Assembly: GCA_031216445.1 (NCBI GenBank) | Contig: CM062219.1 | Span: 4,787,001-4,851,000, forward strand | Direction of reading: 5' to 3' | Source of the DNA: Lateolabrax maculatus | Lineage: Eukaryota; Chordata; Actinopteri; Acropomatiformes; Lateolabracidae | Length of the DNA: 64,000 nucleotides | Shown here: positions 35,501 through 48,540 of the stretch, piece after piece | Layout of the letters: each line of letters begins with the position of its first letter | How positions within the stretch are numbered: position 1 is the stretch's first letter | Notes under the pieces: generated by a model | Seen by the model: the letters and a program-made list of their open reading frames with translations, nothing else | Told to the model about the DNA's origin: nothing | Databases searched by the model: none | Made by a program: the position numbers and the translations under genes

Positions 35501-38500
35501 ATCCAGTCTGACCACAGCTTCAGAACAGTGTTAAAGGCGAGCATCCACAAGAGCATGATTTAGTGTCTCGTTTGCCTCCAGAAGCTAAAAGTAATGAAGC
35601 CTCAACCTCACACAGTTGTGGTGTTCCCCTGTCATTTGCTAAATTTGAAAACTGTCCCTAAATAGATGGAGTATGGTTGTTCTTTCTTATCAAAGATGGA
35701 GAATACTTAAAGCCCCTGAAAACTTTTCAAATCAAAAAATATTGCTCTGTAACATTAACAAATAATCAAAGCATAGTTTTTGGAAAAAAACATCCTAATT
35801 TATTATTTATTAGAAGTTTAACACTCAAAACTCAACTAATTTGCTTGATGAGGACTGTGTGGGTGTGGTTCCGTTTAATTTGATTGACAGTGTTTGTAAT
35901 ATAAATAAACAACCCACCAACTATCATCACATTTTGATTCAAATGTTGCTAAATTGGTGTACGGCAGTACGTGACATCCCACCCACCTCAAACCAGAGAG
36001 AAGGGCAGAGACAAAATCAGAAATACAGAAATCTCTCAGCAAAATAACTAAAACTGTTTTTAGATATATTTATATATATTTCATTTTAGTTCATTTCTGT
36101 ATCATATTTAAACTACCAAATTATTCAGAATCATTGAGGCATTGTGAAGCTTAATTCAACAAACCTTTTTTTCCCTCATGGTGACAGGCAAACTATCTGT
36201 GCATGACTCACAGGTCTAGACCAATCATACATTTTGTTCATACCTAAGTAAAAATTTTAAGTATGAGAAATTGGTGAATGCCAAAAATTCTCTTAAATCA
36301 CTCATAGATATAACACACGACCCTGTTTGTATGAGTGGTTCTGTGGTTTTGTCTTTCATTCCCCTGCCGTGGCTCAGCCTGCCAAACTCAGACGCAAACA
36401 CGCAAAAGGAGTATATCTAATATAAATATTTAATATTATTTTAATAATGATTTAAAAATATTGACATAAATAAATAAAAAACACATTCTTTTTGACTGGA
36501 AAAAGGGATTGCTTAATGTGACTAAAGATCAATGATAGATTAATCACCACTGCATTGCAATATTGTTCCGACCCACACTTCCACTTCACCAAAGAGTTCA
36601 AAGGTCCCCCCGAGGACATCCAGAAACTGCAGTCTGCCATTCATATAATTTATATAACTTTATTTATCTCATCAGTGATGTGGGATTTTTTCTGATTACC
36701 TCCACATTTAGCTTCACTGAGAGGGAGTCTCAAGAAAATAATGTCTTACATACTTGTAAAATGCTGCTGTTTAACATTCCCCCCAAGAACGAGGGCATGT
36801 CTGTTTCTTATCCCAGAGACCAGTCATCCTCCCTTTTTCAGTGAACGCCCACCCAGCTACAGTATGCAATCATGAGACAAATCTGAAAGAAAATGAGCCA
36901 CCATCAAGCTATGTCAGACAAAGATGTGACAGGAACGACTCTAAGTGATTGAAGATCTTTTAGTCTCTTTAAGTATGTATATCCCAAATGCCTATCCTGA
37001 TTGTTGATATCTCTTTACCCCTGTTTTTCCTTGGAGTTACAGTCCCACCATGCTTCAGCCTGATTGGTTTAAATCATGCTTACAGTAGGATATTGGATCA
37101 TGGTCACAGTAAATGACAATACTGTCATCCAAGACAGAAATGGAAGCAAAACCAACCTTCAGGATGTGTGGTGGAGCAGAGACATTACAAAAGAGAGGTG
37201 AGAGAAGTGAGGAGGAGGGATCTGGAAGGAAGGGGTCATAAAGTAGGGGAAAAGAAAGGAGGGGAGAGTTGAGAGAAGCTTTTGAGTGGAGAAAGAGAAA
37301 GGAGGGAGTGGAGGAAGGAGAAAAAAGCGACCGAAAGAGAAAACGTGGGAGCTGTGAGAACGTGAGGCAGACGGAGCAGTGAGTGATGCAAAAGGGTGGG
37401 ATGGAATTTGCTGAAAAGTAAGAGCCAAGGCAAATGCGCAGCTGTCAAAGAGTTCTGTTCTCTTTAAAAACATCTTTTGGTCTTTGTGCGACTTGTTTCA
37501 ACACACAAGGCAATGGCTGAAAGTGTAAGTCAGAGAGGAAAAGAAAAAGTGAGAGGGGAGACCAAAAGGAAGCATGGATCATTGCTAAATAGCAAAAGGG
37601 AGAGGACCAAACCGAATGAGACAGGCCAGTCGAAATTAGAAACAGAGCAGCAAAGGAGAAATCAGCAAGTTTGGTTACATTAGCAGCGAGCTAGAACTGG
37701 GGAGGGGGACGTGGGGATCATTGTGCACCAGGTCAAAAGTGAAAAGAACAACATAGCCGAGAGGAAACTAAAGGAAAACAGGAAGAAAAAAGGAAAGGAG
37801 AAGAAGAAATAATAGTATTTTTTCAGTGCACCATGTATCCCTCACCCTCCCTGTGGACCCAGGGCCTGCGCACATGTCAGCACACTAGTGCGCATATGTT
37901 TCTACTATTACATGATAGGCTGTGAAGAAAATATAGGAAAACCGTATCTGTGTGTGCATTGGGAGGGGGCAGGGATAGAAGGGGGTGGAGTAATACCGAC
38001 AAAGCTGCCTTTCCAACAATGAGCTCCACCTTCGTCTAGTGTATCTGTATGCCTGAAGTTTTCCAGTCATGGCTCAGGGGCCCCGCCCTGTCCCACCTCC
38101 TCCCTCCCTATTGCTTTTTCTCTTACTGAACAATGACAGAATAACCTCAAAGTGAGCCAGACACATCAGCAGCACTATCTTCTTTTCTGTTCTGGATCAT
38201 GACAGCTGTCTTCCACCTGTCCACCAGACCTAAAAATTCAGTTAAAAGAAAAACGTCTCTCTTTTGACAACATCTAACATTCGAGCATTTAAGTGAATGT
38301 GGCTTTCATGGTAATTTCACATGTCACTGAGCTGAAGTCAGTCCTGCATGAGTATCACCATTCACACATCATTACACATAAAGAGTATGGTCCTGGGGTG
38401 AGGACAGCAGGGTGATGTCATGACATGAAAGACTGTCTGGTATGTGGCCGCTGTGTCGTCTGCATGTTAGTCCCAAGATGCTGATGTTTGGCAGAGCGCT

Positions 38501-38635
38501 GTTACAGCCGGGCTCGGAAAGTATACCGTGGTGGCAGAAAGGAAAGGGGCATTATCAAAGTGCTGCTGTGATGTCATCCCATGAGGTCATTTAAGATGAG
38601 GTCATTTATGCCCTCATACAATGGGTTAAAAGTTG
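32571..38635. other. intergenic DNA, no gene recognised
   Basis: About 6 kb without a supported gene. Notable are a G run (32752-32763), and purine-rich blocks at about 37190-37400 and 37520-37810 on + whose complementary frames are low-complexity Ser/Pro/Phe-rich artefacts. Nothing resembling a tRNA or snRNA was seen. Confidence 0.6.
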
Positions 38636-38800
38636 TGTTATGGGGAGCAGCGGTTAAAATGCACGGATAACATATACTGTAATCGCAAAACCGGAGGGTT
38701 TGATTCCAGCCCCCTTTGTTGCAATTCATTTCCCCTCTGTCTCCCCTCATCTCATGTCACATCTCCACTGTCTCTACACCTTCAAAAGAAAGGCAAGTTA
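38636..38800 (+). mobile_element. tRNA-headed SINE
   Basis: The head GGGGAGCAGCGGTTAAAA (38642-38659) stands where an A-box is expected and is degenerate. The B-box-like GGTTTGATTCC lies at 38697-38707, close to the GGTTCGANTCC consensus. The body CCCTTTGTTGCAATTCATTT then a pyrimidine-rich run parallels the SINE at 22848-22983 read in reverse, so both belong to one family. The tail ends near CAAAAGAAAGGCAAG. It is old, and a target duplication was not resolved. Confidence 0.7.
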
Positions 38801-39000
38801 TATTATGGCACATTAGGCTACGTTGAAGCGAGACTATGTAACCTTTGCTGAACATTGGTCACTGAGACACTGGAAAATGTGGTCTAACAGTAGCACAAGC
38901 AGCACAAAGTCAGTAAACCTATTCAGAAATGCTACTTCTATAACAATACAGTATGTATCTAAAGTTTAAGTTTTATAAATTACGCTTTTAATTTGTGAGA

Positions 39001-39160
39001 GGACAAATGTGCTATTTCGACTTTTTTAAATGACATTGTCTCGTGTTAAGTTAAAACTGCAATAAATGATTTTTTGGTCACTTTGGGACAACAGAGGCTG
39101 ATTTCACAGTCTTTTGATCCATTATTAATATAAAAATATTGATAAGAGCAGTTTTAAGTT
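39001..39160. repeat. copy of the repeat at 22.6-23.0 kb
   Basis: Contains AAACTGCAATAAATGATTTT, TTGGTCACTTTGGGAC and CCATTATTAATATAAAAATA, which parallel wording on both sides of the nested SINE at 22.6-23.0 kb. The alignment is imperfect. Confidence 0.5.
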
Positions 39161-42100
39161 ATAGTGCCTTCTTATGTTATGTTATCTTACCATACTGTGT
39201 CTCATCTTATCTTAAGGTTTGTATAAGTAAAACCATTAGCAGAAGCTGACCTTTATACTGGGAATGTACATCCGTAACGTCCATTAATGTTTCAATACCC
39301 CAGAGGCATAGAAGAGGAAATACTTTACATTACATGCACTTGCGGCTGATGAGCCTGTCAAACAAACTGTGTGTGGGACTGAATGTTAAACAAAAGAGAA
39401 AAAACAAAAAAGATAAATGGAGAAATACACATTTATGTGAATGCTGAAGCAAAACAGCATTTGTCTTTATGACTGCACTTCAAATTCAAGGGCTATCAAA
39501 CATGCCAAGCATTTCTGTGTGTGTTTGTGTGTGTGTATATTTAGAGGGGGTTGGGTAAAGTGACAGATGAACAGTAAAAGGGGAGAGAGGGGTTATGTGT
39601 GTCCCATGTCAACAGACTTTAAATTCAGCTAGTGCTCTGTATATATGGACAAACCCTCGTAAGTAAATCTGAGCTGACCCCTCTTTCTCTCTTTATCTAT
39701 CTCTGTCTTTCATCAGAGAACCAGGATCCACAGGTGACACAACTCACACAGTATACAGGGCTTGTCTGATTTGTGATTGTTTCCAGGGATGTTATGGCTG
39801 TAGGGTCTCTGCACTGTGATCTGGTATCTCCCTTTATCAGTAAGATATGGTCTAGTAACATGTGTGTACCGGACACAGTGATCAGCGTGGAGGGAACTGA
39901 CAGCGGGGAGACCTGCACAAATATGTCTCTGATTAACACGTCACTCTCTATTAAATGATGAACATGAGGTGCTTTCTAGCACACAACCACTCAGTCTAGC
40001 ATGGGGATTTATTCACACTAAGGACACTGATTGAAGGCACATGAGGTATTTTAAAATCTTTATTAACAGTATTATTATTAGGCTGATATTTACACCAAAA
40101 TAGGCTATATATTATGATTTTCTGTGAGAAACCAAGCAATTCTATGTAAAATCAGATGTTCAGCACCCACATACAACCCGAATGATATGATCTTTTGTTT
40201 CATAACCATATTTTCATGCCACTGTGACGATCGTCGAATAGTCAACTATTCGGGGTTACCCCTAATACTAAGATTTGCTAATTAACATTAAACAGTTGTG
40301 TCACTTTTTACCGGAGAGATGGAACTCATATGACGTCATTCTCGCCTTTTGAAAGTGCAGCACACTCTTTTCTTAGCATCTGTCTCACATTTTTCTGCTG
40401 GTCAGGTGATCAACTGACACTGGAGGGTCCCATAAATCATGTTTGCATGTGTCCAGCTGTCTGTGTTTCCCTGTGAGTTTTTTAAAAAGCGCTGGCTGTG
40501 CCTTCACTAACGCTGGCTGGTCTTACATCTACTGGGTAAATAGCCTCGACTTGCTGTAGCTGTCATTAGTGACAGGGATAGCCACCCTGGACCAATTTCC
40601 CTTCTGCAGGCAGACAATGGTTTCCATAATGTTCACCCCCTTTGGCCACTCTCGTTCAAAAACAGCTGTTTTGTGGAAAGGCCACCTATCCTCACACTAC
40701 ACTTAACCTCCAAAGTCTTTAATCTTCCAACTTTCACCACCGCCTCCTTGTCATTCTGGTCATGACTGTACTATAAGAATCAACACATTTGCCTTTTTAC
40801 AGTCAGTGGAGAAAGCTTGTCTTACCACAGCAGGTGTAACTTCAGGATGCTGCTAATCGCATTGTCTATGGATTAGGTATTGAGTCTGATAAACGCTCCC
40901 CTTGATATGTGATTTCTACTTGGGATTTTAACCGACCTCTTTGAGCTGATCAGGTTGTAAAAGCCACAGATCCATAGTGTTTAATGTAGCCGTGAGGTTG
41001 CGCTTTCCTGTCGTCATCAATCAAAGGCAATCTCCATCCACGTTCTTGTCACACTGAGCACGGCGTTGATCATCCCAGTGGTGCCGCCAATGTTTGAAGC
41101 ACACTTAGACACAAAAGGGATTTCCAGGCATGCGTAACTTTAAAATAATTCCTTTGATTCTTTTCTTTCATTCTGGAAATACAGAAAGACAATCACAGCA
41201 TAACGTGGCTACATACTGCAGGCGTCTACGGAAAGACCGACGTTATAAACATTCGCCTTCACTCTTGAACTTGCATGAAACATAAAATGTGAAACACTTT
41301 GTACTCTAGCAGGCGAGGTGGTGACACTACTGACTTCCTTATTAACAAATGCTCTTTCACTTAACTTACAAAACTCCAATATAAGTCTCATATTTGCTTT
41401 ACCAATCAATTAGTCTTACACATTCATTACAAATCTGTATGTGTTACAAATAGTAAAATTATGAACAATGGAAGGCAGGTGGATGCAATCGCCAATGCAA
41501 GAAGAAGGGGAATGATGGCCCTCCAGATTTGTGTCGTACCACTGGACGTGGATTCCAACACCACTCTGGAGGAATAAAAATGCAGACTATTTCAAAAGAA
41601 AACACCCAGTCCCTCTGGCTAGAGCAAAGCACCAAGATATATCGTTATCGTAGAATAAGATTGGTTTCGGGAAATGCTTTCACTGAAAACCAGTCAGATA
41701 AAAGAAAGTCTCAAAAGTGAGGGGTTAAGAGGTTGTGATGCCAAACACATGGTTTTTTATATAAAAATGCTTGACTAGGGGAGACAGAATGAGCCAGTTG
41801 GCCATTGATTTGTAATAATTCCTTGCAGCTTTTATTAACACTATCTTGATGCCTTTATTGATTTTCACTTACGCTTGCTCTATCTCCTGCTGCGCCCATC
41901 TGCCTCAGCTAGAGATTTTGGCTTTGCTTTGTTACTCACATAAGTAGAAACAGTGCTGATGGCCATTTCAAGGCGTTTGTACACCTCTTCAATTCAGCAC
42001 CATTGGAGTGGTAATTGACCCAGCAGTTTGAGTTCCCATCAAGAGAACACCAAATGACGCCACATCCTGTGAAAGAATTGGGTTGCATTCCTCCACTAGA

Positions 42101-43075
42101 GGCCCAGATGGTCGCAGAATCAATGCCAGCATGTGCTGCAGGTTTCTGGCGGCTTCATGGTGGCTCATATTCTTATTAGCACACTTTTTACTTTGTGGCT
42201 CCATGTCTTCTGATGGCTACCTGCCTGTGTTTAGACAATATGGTGGAGAAACACAGTTCACTGAGTTCAAGCTGAGTTCAATATTGCGTCACCATTGTCC
42301 AGCTTGGTTCCACAGAAACAAGTCCAGGCCACTTCATTGGCACGTCATAGTTTATATGGGTCAGTTGATAAAGAAGTGTCAATGAACCACATAAGAACAA
42401 AAGCACTGGAACACAAGTCCTGTCCAACTAGAATCATGCATATTGTTCACATATTACTTGAACGTTTCTGAGAATTCATTGAACATCTTAGACTTGGTTT
42501 ACAAAACCAAAGGGCACTGGGAAGTAAATAGGAAAATATTCAATCCAAGCAGGGTTTGGTGTTCATTGAGCACAACAAAACTGGGTTCTCCATCTTTTGC
42601 AGGGATGGGCTGGTCATCTACCAGCATCACAGGCTACAGTCCCAGCTGCCTACGTGGGAATTACAATTCTAATTTCCCCAGAACTTTCAATACCATCCAG
42701 CCCACAAACTGATATGTTACGAAGGTATTGACCTTAAACCTTATTTATTGTCCAGTTCAACAGTTAGTGTCTGCCCGTTGGAAGATAAATCTGACACTAA
42801 CCACCAATTTCCCTTACCACTGGTTTCATCTTGAAAACGGAGGAGCAGAATGTCTTTCCAGAATTTATACACAAACTTCTATTCAACTACTTTGGGTTAC
42901 GGTGGCAGCAGAAGTCAAAACCACAAATTGAAACTGTCTGCAGAAGCAGCTTAGGGGTTCTTTTCAAACCTACTGTCAGACAATATATTGGATAAGTCTG
43001 CGAATCATGTCCAATGTTTTGTTTGTTTTTTACATCCAATGCCAATGTTTTCTTTTAAATTCTCGCTTTCAACAA
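39161..43075. other. intergenic DNA, no gene recognised
   Basis: No supported gene. A perfect 8-bp hairpin CGAATAGT-CA-ACTATTCG lies at 40235-40252. Frames at 41989-42204 (-) and 42083-42385 (+) overlap on opposite strands and show no likeness to a family. Confidence 0.6.
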
Positions 43076-43270
43076 TATCTGTGCATGGCAACTATGGTTA
43101 AGGTTTGGGAAGAACCCTTGTTATGGTTAATATACTATGGTTACGGTATGACTAGGTTTAGGCAAATAAAAAACCATTAGGTAAAGGTCCAGTTAGCTGT
43201 CCGACTTGCTCCACGGCCATTCAGCACCTCCACCTCCCTACATAATGTAAAGGGAACACTACCTCCTGTT
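43076..43270. repeat. possible degenerate GGTTA-type fish repeat
   Basis: Recurrent phrases TATGGTTAAGGTTTGGGAA, TATGGTTACGG and TAGGTTTAGGCAAATAAAA resemble an abundant fish repeat built from GGTTAGG/GGTTTAGGCAA units. Low confidence. Confidence 0.35.
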
Positions 43271-43675
43271 TTTGTTCTTAAATGTTGGCCCTGAATGAAA
43301 ATCATTGGCTGTACTTTATAATACAGATGATTTATACATGAAATGACGGATCAGCTTATTCCTCTTAAAGACACTTTTAGCTTTCAATGTGCTCAATCTT
43401 CTGCAAAGCCAGTTTTTGATGCTGCTCTAATCTGGGCGTTTGACAGGCTGATGAAAATGTTGGTGAGGAAGGTTCCTTTGCTGGGCTGAGCCTGGACCCG
43501 CTGGAGGTGGTGGTGGGGAAAAGGATGTCAGCAAAACTATGTGCCATATTAGACTCAGTGACCTCCAGCCGTCATGCCATGCTGTCAATGTAATGAAGCT
43601 CACTTGGTTACCAGCTAATTCCACTGAGGTGTGCCAGGGAGCACTTGAGGCGATGATTTCTGGCAGAAAAAATGA

Positions 43676-43698
43676 GTCTGTCTGTCTGTCTGTCTGTC
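43676..43698. repeat. (TCTG)n microsatellite
   Basis: About five to six TCTG units, uninterrupted. Confidence 0.92.
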
Positions 43699-44298
43699 CA
43701 TCTAAAAACATGCTAAACCTGAGTCCTACGCCATTTGTGCCTCTAATGAGGAACTACTGGTTGTTGCCTCTTTTCACTAAATCACTCACATTTCTCTTTA
43801 ATTCTCAAATGCTTTATACTTCTATTTGAGTCATCTGTCGTTCATTTTGACAGAATTTCTACATGGTATTGGTTAACAATTCCTTCTTCCTTTCTCTAAA
43901 AACCCATATCTCCAGTTTGCTCCAACATCAAATCACATCCCCTCAGCTGTGGGACAAAACTCTGAAAGGTGCAGACGCCAAACTACAACAAAAGTGACCG
44001 CAGAAAATGTTAAGTCATCTTGTTTAATTCACTTAGCTCATTATTTCTTCCCCTTTCTTTCTGAAAGTGCAGAAAGAAAGACACACTGTGCCTGCCATGG
44101 CTTTTTAACGAGTTTCTGGGTGTACATTTTTCTCAGTGGGTCGTATAGCTTAATAACTGCCAGCAGCTTCCAGTTGAGAAGACAAACCTCCACGGTCCCT
44201 TCCCTGCCTCTCTCCCCCCTCCTTCCCTCGGGCCTCCCTCCCTCCCTTCTTGTAATTTTCTGAAGATTCTGGAAAGTGCTACCTCACTCTTTCTATAA

Positions 44299-44322
44299 CC
44301 CCCCCCCCCCCCCCCCCCCCCC
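44299..44322. repeat. C24 homopolymer
   Basis: Twenty-four consecutive C. The minus strand is a G24 tract with quadruplex potential. Just left (about 44197-44255) is a CCCTCC-type pyrimidine-rich block. Confidence 0.95.
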
Positions 44323-45157
44323 TTTAAACAGGGCAATACTTTATGTGTGACTTGCTGAAATGTTTCCACCACTGCTAAAACTTGATTGTTAAAGACCCTG
44401 TTCATTTGTTCAGCTGCAGTACAATACTCAGAATTTATTTTTCTATGCTTTGGTAGAGTCGTTACCACTGTCGTGTTTTATTTTGAGAGGAAGTGGCTGA
44501 CTTTAGAGTTACTGGCCTGAAGGGAGACCAGAAAGAAAATCAATTAGAGCGTCCAGGTATGAGTCCCATCTTTGCGTCAGATGAATAGTACAATCTCTGT
44601 CTCTCTTTCACACACATATACACACACACATCTAACATCTGCTTGGAATGTGGCGGGGGCCAGCGCTGCAAAGAGGATGGAAAATGGCGTGAGGGAAGGC
44701 AAGGGGGGAGCGGGGGGACAAGAAGGGGAAAGAGATCAGTAGAAGGAATATGAATGGAAGGGGAAAAGAAGAGCGAGCACAGCGCGATGGGCACAGAGGC
44801 TATAAATCCGGAGATGATGGTCTAAAAACGGAAGATCTGGAGTAAGCCTCATCAGAGCCCTGCACACATGCCCTGAGAGTGCAGCACGCATCACCAGCAC
44901 ACACATCAAAGAGCAGAGCTCAGGCAGGCCAGGAACAGTCTAGACACGCTCTTCCCATCGCACCAGGTCCCCCTCTGTTCATTTTGGCCTCTCTCCATCT
45001 CTCTTAAGTTTACTTTTTCCATCTATGTGTCCCCATTTGGACTGTGTCACTGCTTTTTGACAACACTTGACTGATTTTAATTATATTTATGTTCTCTCTT
45101 TGTGCTCACACGCCTGAACTGGCGTAAGGAATCAAAACTTTAAAGCCACGCCAGCGG
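44323..45157. other. intergenic DNA, no gene recognised
   Basis: Contains a purine-rich block (about 44665-44775) and GC-moderate sequence around 44840-44960. No coding likeness. Confidence 0.6.
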
Positions 45158-45860
45158 CTCTGTGAGGCTGTCTTTAGGCACACCCGTGCTGTCAACTAAA
45201 TGTTTATGTCAGCATGCCAAAATGCTGATTTTAAGCAGGTATAATGTTTAACTTGTTGCTTATTAGCACTAAACACAAAGTACAGCTCAGCCTGATGGGA
45301 ATGAAGTTAGTTTCGCAGATATTTGTTCATAAACAAAGTGTTATGACCTGTCCCCATCCTGAGGGGACCATGAATGTCTGAGCCAGATTTCAGGGCAGTT
45401 CATCCAATTATTTTCAAGATATTTCACTCAAAACCACAAATGTTGACCTCATAGTGGCACTTCTGGAAATGTCAGAGGATCATCTTGGTCGGGAATTCAT
45501 CTTCTGGAGAACATGAATGCCTGTAATAATTCATGGCATTCTGTCAATCTTGACAACCTTGACCTGCTGGTGGAGCTGGTGCCCTCTGGGGACCGTGATT
45601 GTCCATTTATGACAACATATATTACCAATATATCTATAAAACTGTCGACATGACAGCTCCTACCTCAAACAAGGTCAATTAATACTCTTTATATTATGAT
45701 TTTTTAAACGTTGAAGGTTAATATTTGTAAAACATTTGTAATGTAAAACCTTTCCAGAGCCTAAGTTTATGAGTCATCAGTCATCGGGGAGTATTTAAGT
45801 CTGGACCAAAGTGTTGGACTGACCGACTATCAGACGAACATCGTCATCCCCAAAACTAGA
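45158..45860 (+). repeat. teleost interspersed repeat, copy A
   Basis: Shares a 50-base block (45261-45310) with 48301-48350 in the same orientation, both reading TTAGCACTAAACACA, then AGTACAGCT and CTGATGGGAATG. The right part TCTGGACCAAAGTGTTGGAC (about 45800-45819), then GACCGACTATCAGACGAAC, fits the distal end of the same widespread fish repeat, separated from the main body by about 190 unmatched bases. Class unknown; no coding frame. Confidence 0.75.
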
Positions 45861-45997
45861 CTAAAACAATAAAAAGTGGAAAAACATCGGAACAAGACAT
45901 GATAGAGTGTTAGAATTAGAAAAAGGAAAGAGAGAGAAGGAAAAGAGGACGACATGTTCACAGAGCGGATGAGTAGCTCCCAGTGAGTTGTGGGAAA

Positions 45998-46051
45998 GTC
46001 CCCCCTCCCTCCCTTCCTCCCTACTTCTCCTCCTCCTCCCTCACTCCCTCA
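45998..46051. repeat. pyrimidine-rich CCCTCC/CTCCTC tract
   Basis: An imperfect polypyrimidine block of CCT-type units, nearly free of purines. Confidence 0.85.
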
Positions 46052-47952
46052 CTGGTGGAGTCTCAGTGACAAGGTTAGACACTGAGCAGACTGTAGGCCA
46101 AATCATCAGCTGAACACCATAGAAATGCTTCAGGATGGTTTTGTCCCCATTATGTGTCCATCAGTATTTCAACATGTACAGCTTATGTCTTATTTATGAA
46201 GAAAATTATTTAATTCTGAGCCAGTCTTTCTGTAGTCTGGAGTTGTATTAAAGGAAAATCTTTACAGACATTTTTTGTTCATTCACAGTTTCATGGTCTG
46301 GGCGTGTGAGTGTGTCATCAGCCACATTAAACACCCAGCAGACTGGGATTTCTGACGTACTTTGCCCCCTGGTACTACTCTTTCTTCAGATCTGTGGCTG
46401 TCTGCATATTTTCAACATCATCTGTGCCCATCTGTGTTTTAACAATCACGCCAAAACAGTTTTAAACCATATGGGTTTTCCTACTGAACATGGTCCATCT
46501 TCACCAAATGTATCCCCTTACGACCCCCCACCCCCCATCTCTCTAGATCCCTCTCTCTCTCTTTCTTTTTCCAACTGTGCATTCACCAGGAGACATCTGG
46601 ATTTCAACTGCAGACCATTACATGGTAACAGCTCCAGCTTTTACGATGTTACGGAGAGAAGTGGCAAGTAGCAGCCATAAAATGACAGACATCCAAGGAG
46701 TGGCATTACTGTAACGGGCGTGTGATGAATGGGCAAATTGTACCCTCATGTTCGTTTTATCTGAGTTTTGATAAAACAGAAAAACACTGAATTTCAAACA
46801 TCCTACAGCAATAAATTCACAAGGAGAAGTCACCACTGTGCTGCAAGCCCGCTTTCCAGACATTGTGTTTATCAAGACCAATGAGCACTTTGGCATGGGT
46901 TGCAGTGTTAAGATTTTCCACAGGAGTGCTGCCAAACCTCAATGAGATGTTTGTGATGAATCGCGTTAGATGGAAAGTGTATTAAACATGGCCGAGCAGA
47001 GAGATTACCAGTAAAATGATGAGCGATGGAACAGTTGTGTGCATGTATGCATTGTATATCTGTGTGTGGTTGTGTGTGTGTGTGTGCGTGCCACAATTCA
47101 CAGAGGAGCAGGGATACTTGTATAAACATGCGTTATCCCCAGAAATCCATAACTCTTTCTGTGTGAAGCCTTGAAAGAAAGCAGGGGGAAGGGATGATTG
47201 GTGGATTTAAATCAAGTCTGTGTAGTTCAGGTCCTCCTGCCTGTGTGCAGCTTCACCTGGTTGTTAATGCTCCTCTTTAATATGCTCAGCCATGCATACA
47301 ATAAACATGGGATTTTCTTAACCAGCAGAAAGGAGGGCTAAGGTGAGGAGGATTCATCCCTTAAGGCTTAAAACACCACAGGGAAATAGTTTGAATGTCT
47401 GAGACGGGTGCTCCTGGAATTCAGAAAGGCCCATTAACTTCAGCAGTTCATAACCGTATTACATAGGGTGGGTCTTTTTTCTGTGTAAGTGAGTGTGTGT
47501 GAGAACATCTGCTGGGCAGATCTGGGATGGGATTAAGATGAGAGGGAGGCTAATGTCCATCAGTACTTGATCTCTGTGACCTTTATACCTTTGGGATGAT
47601 TCATTTCTAAAGTTGAACCTTGTGATAGAAGGAAAAAGTCCCACGTACTGCAGTCAGTTTCATAGACAAGAATTTCTTCTGTTGAGAAAAACAAGAAAGA
47701 GACAAAATGTCTCAAAGTGTCTCTTTTCTAAGAGGGCATTGTTTTGTTTCTGCATGAGTTTGAATCCAAACCCTCAGACTGGCCTTTTTAGTGAGAGAGG
47801 TAACTGAGCCAATAGCATCATGGCCAGTTAAGAGGAAAAAAATTGACCACAGGCTGCTTGACTCAGCACATCTCACTGTTTCCAGCATTTCCTGAATATC
47901 ACAATGCCTCATACATACAAGACCTGATGAAATTCTCAGTAAAAGGTTAAAT
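46052..47952. other. intergenic DNA, no gene recognised
   Basis: Includes a short GT-rich run at about 47061-47088. The frame at 46306-46671 on + shows no domain. Nothing else was legible. Confidence 0.6.
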
Positions 47953-48146
47953 GCCCCATTTACACCAGGCATCAAAATATGTTTTGTCCCTGGATAAATT
48001 ATCTGGATAAGAAAGAATCCCTGTTAAAGCCATGTGTCAATGCATGCAGAATGCACTGGGATAAAAATGCTATCTGAACAGCCAGACCACATTTAGAGGT
48101 GTTCAGGCTCGCATTGTGATCGGATCTCAGCCAGGTGTAAATGCAA
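47953..48146. mobile_element. 194-bp MITE-like element
   Basis: The left end CCATTTACACCAGGC and the reverse complement of the right end GCATTTACACCTGGC match at 13 of 15 positions. The interior includes GTGATCGGATCTCAG, a phrase I associate with a fish DNA-element family whose ends read ATTTACACCTGG. It is non-coding and lies only a few bases left of the next repeat. Confidence 0.72.
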
Positions 48147-48152
48147 TCTACA

Positions 48153-48540
48153 CTAGTAGCTATGTGAGGCTGTACTTAGGCACAGTTCTGTCAGCATGAA
48201 AACATGCTCACGATGACAATGCTAATGTGTTGATGTGGCAGGTTTCATGTTTAATATGTTCTCCATCTTAGTTTATTGTGTTGGCGTGCAAAAATGTGTT
48301 AATTAGCACTAAACACAGAGTACAGCTGAGGCTGATGGGAATGTCGTTAGATTTGTAGATATTTGGTCATTTGAACCTGCTCGTGGCGCTAGAGGAAGTC
48401 AGGGGATTACCAAAAATCAAATTCATCCTCTGGGGACAATAAATGTCTCCACCAAATTTCATGGTAATCCATCCAATAGCTGTCAAGACATTTCAACAAA
48501 AAACAAAAATGTCAACTTGCTCTTGGTGCTTAGTGAAAAG
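48153..48540 (+). repeat. teleost interspersed repeat, copy B
   Basis: Same family and orientation as 45158-45860: GTGAGGCTGTACTTAGGCAC (48165) against GTGAGGCTGTCTTTAGGCAC (45162), then the shared TTAGCACTAAACACA block, then ATTCATCCTCTGGGGACAAT and CCAAATTTCATGGTAATCCA. Lacks the distal part seen in copy A. Confidence 0.78.

Noticed and set aside
44133..44468. Gly-rich frame on the minus strand at the C24 tract
   Set aside because: The glycine run is only the homopolymer read as codons; the rest is a shadow of pyrimidine-rich sequence.
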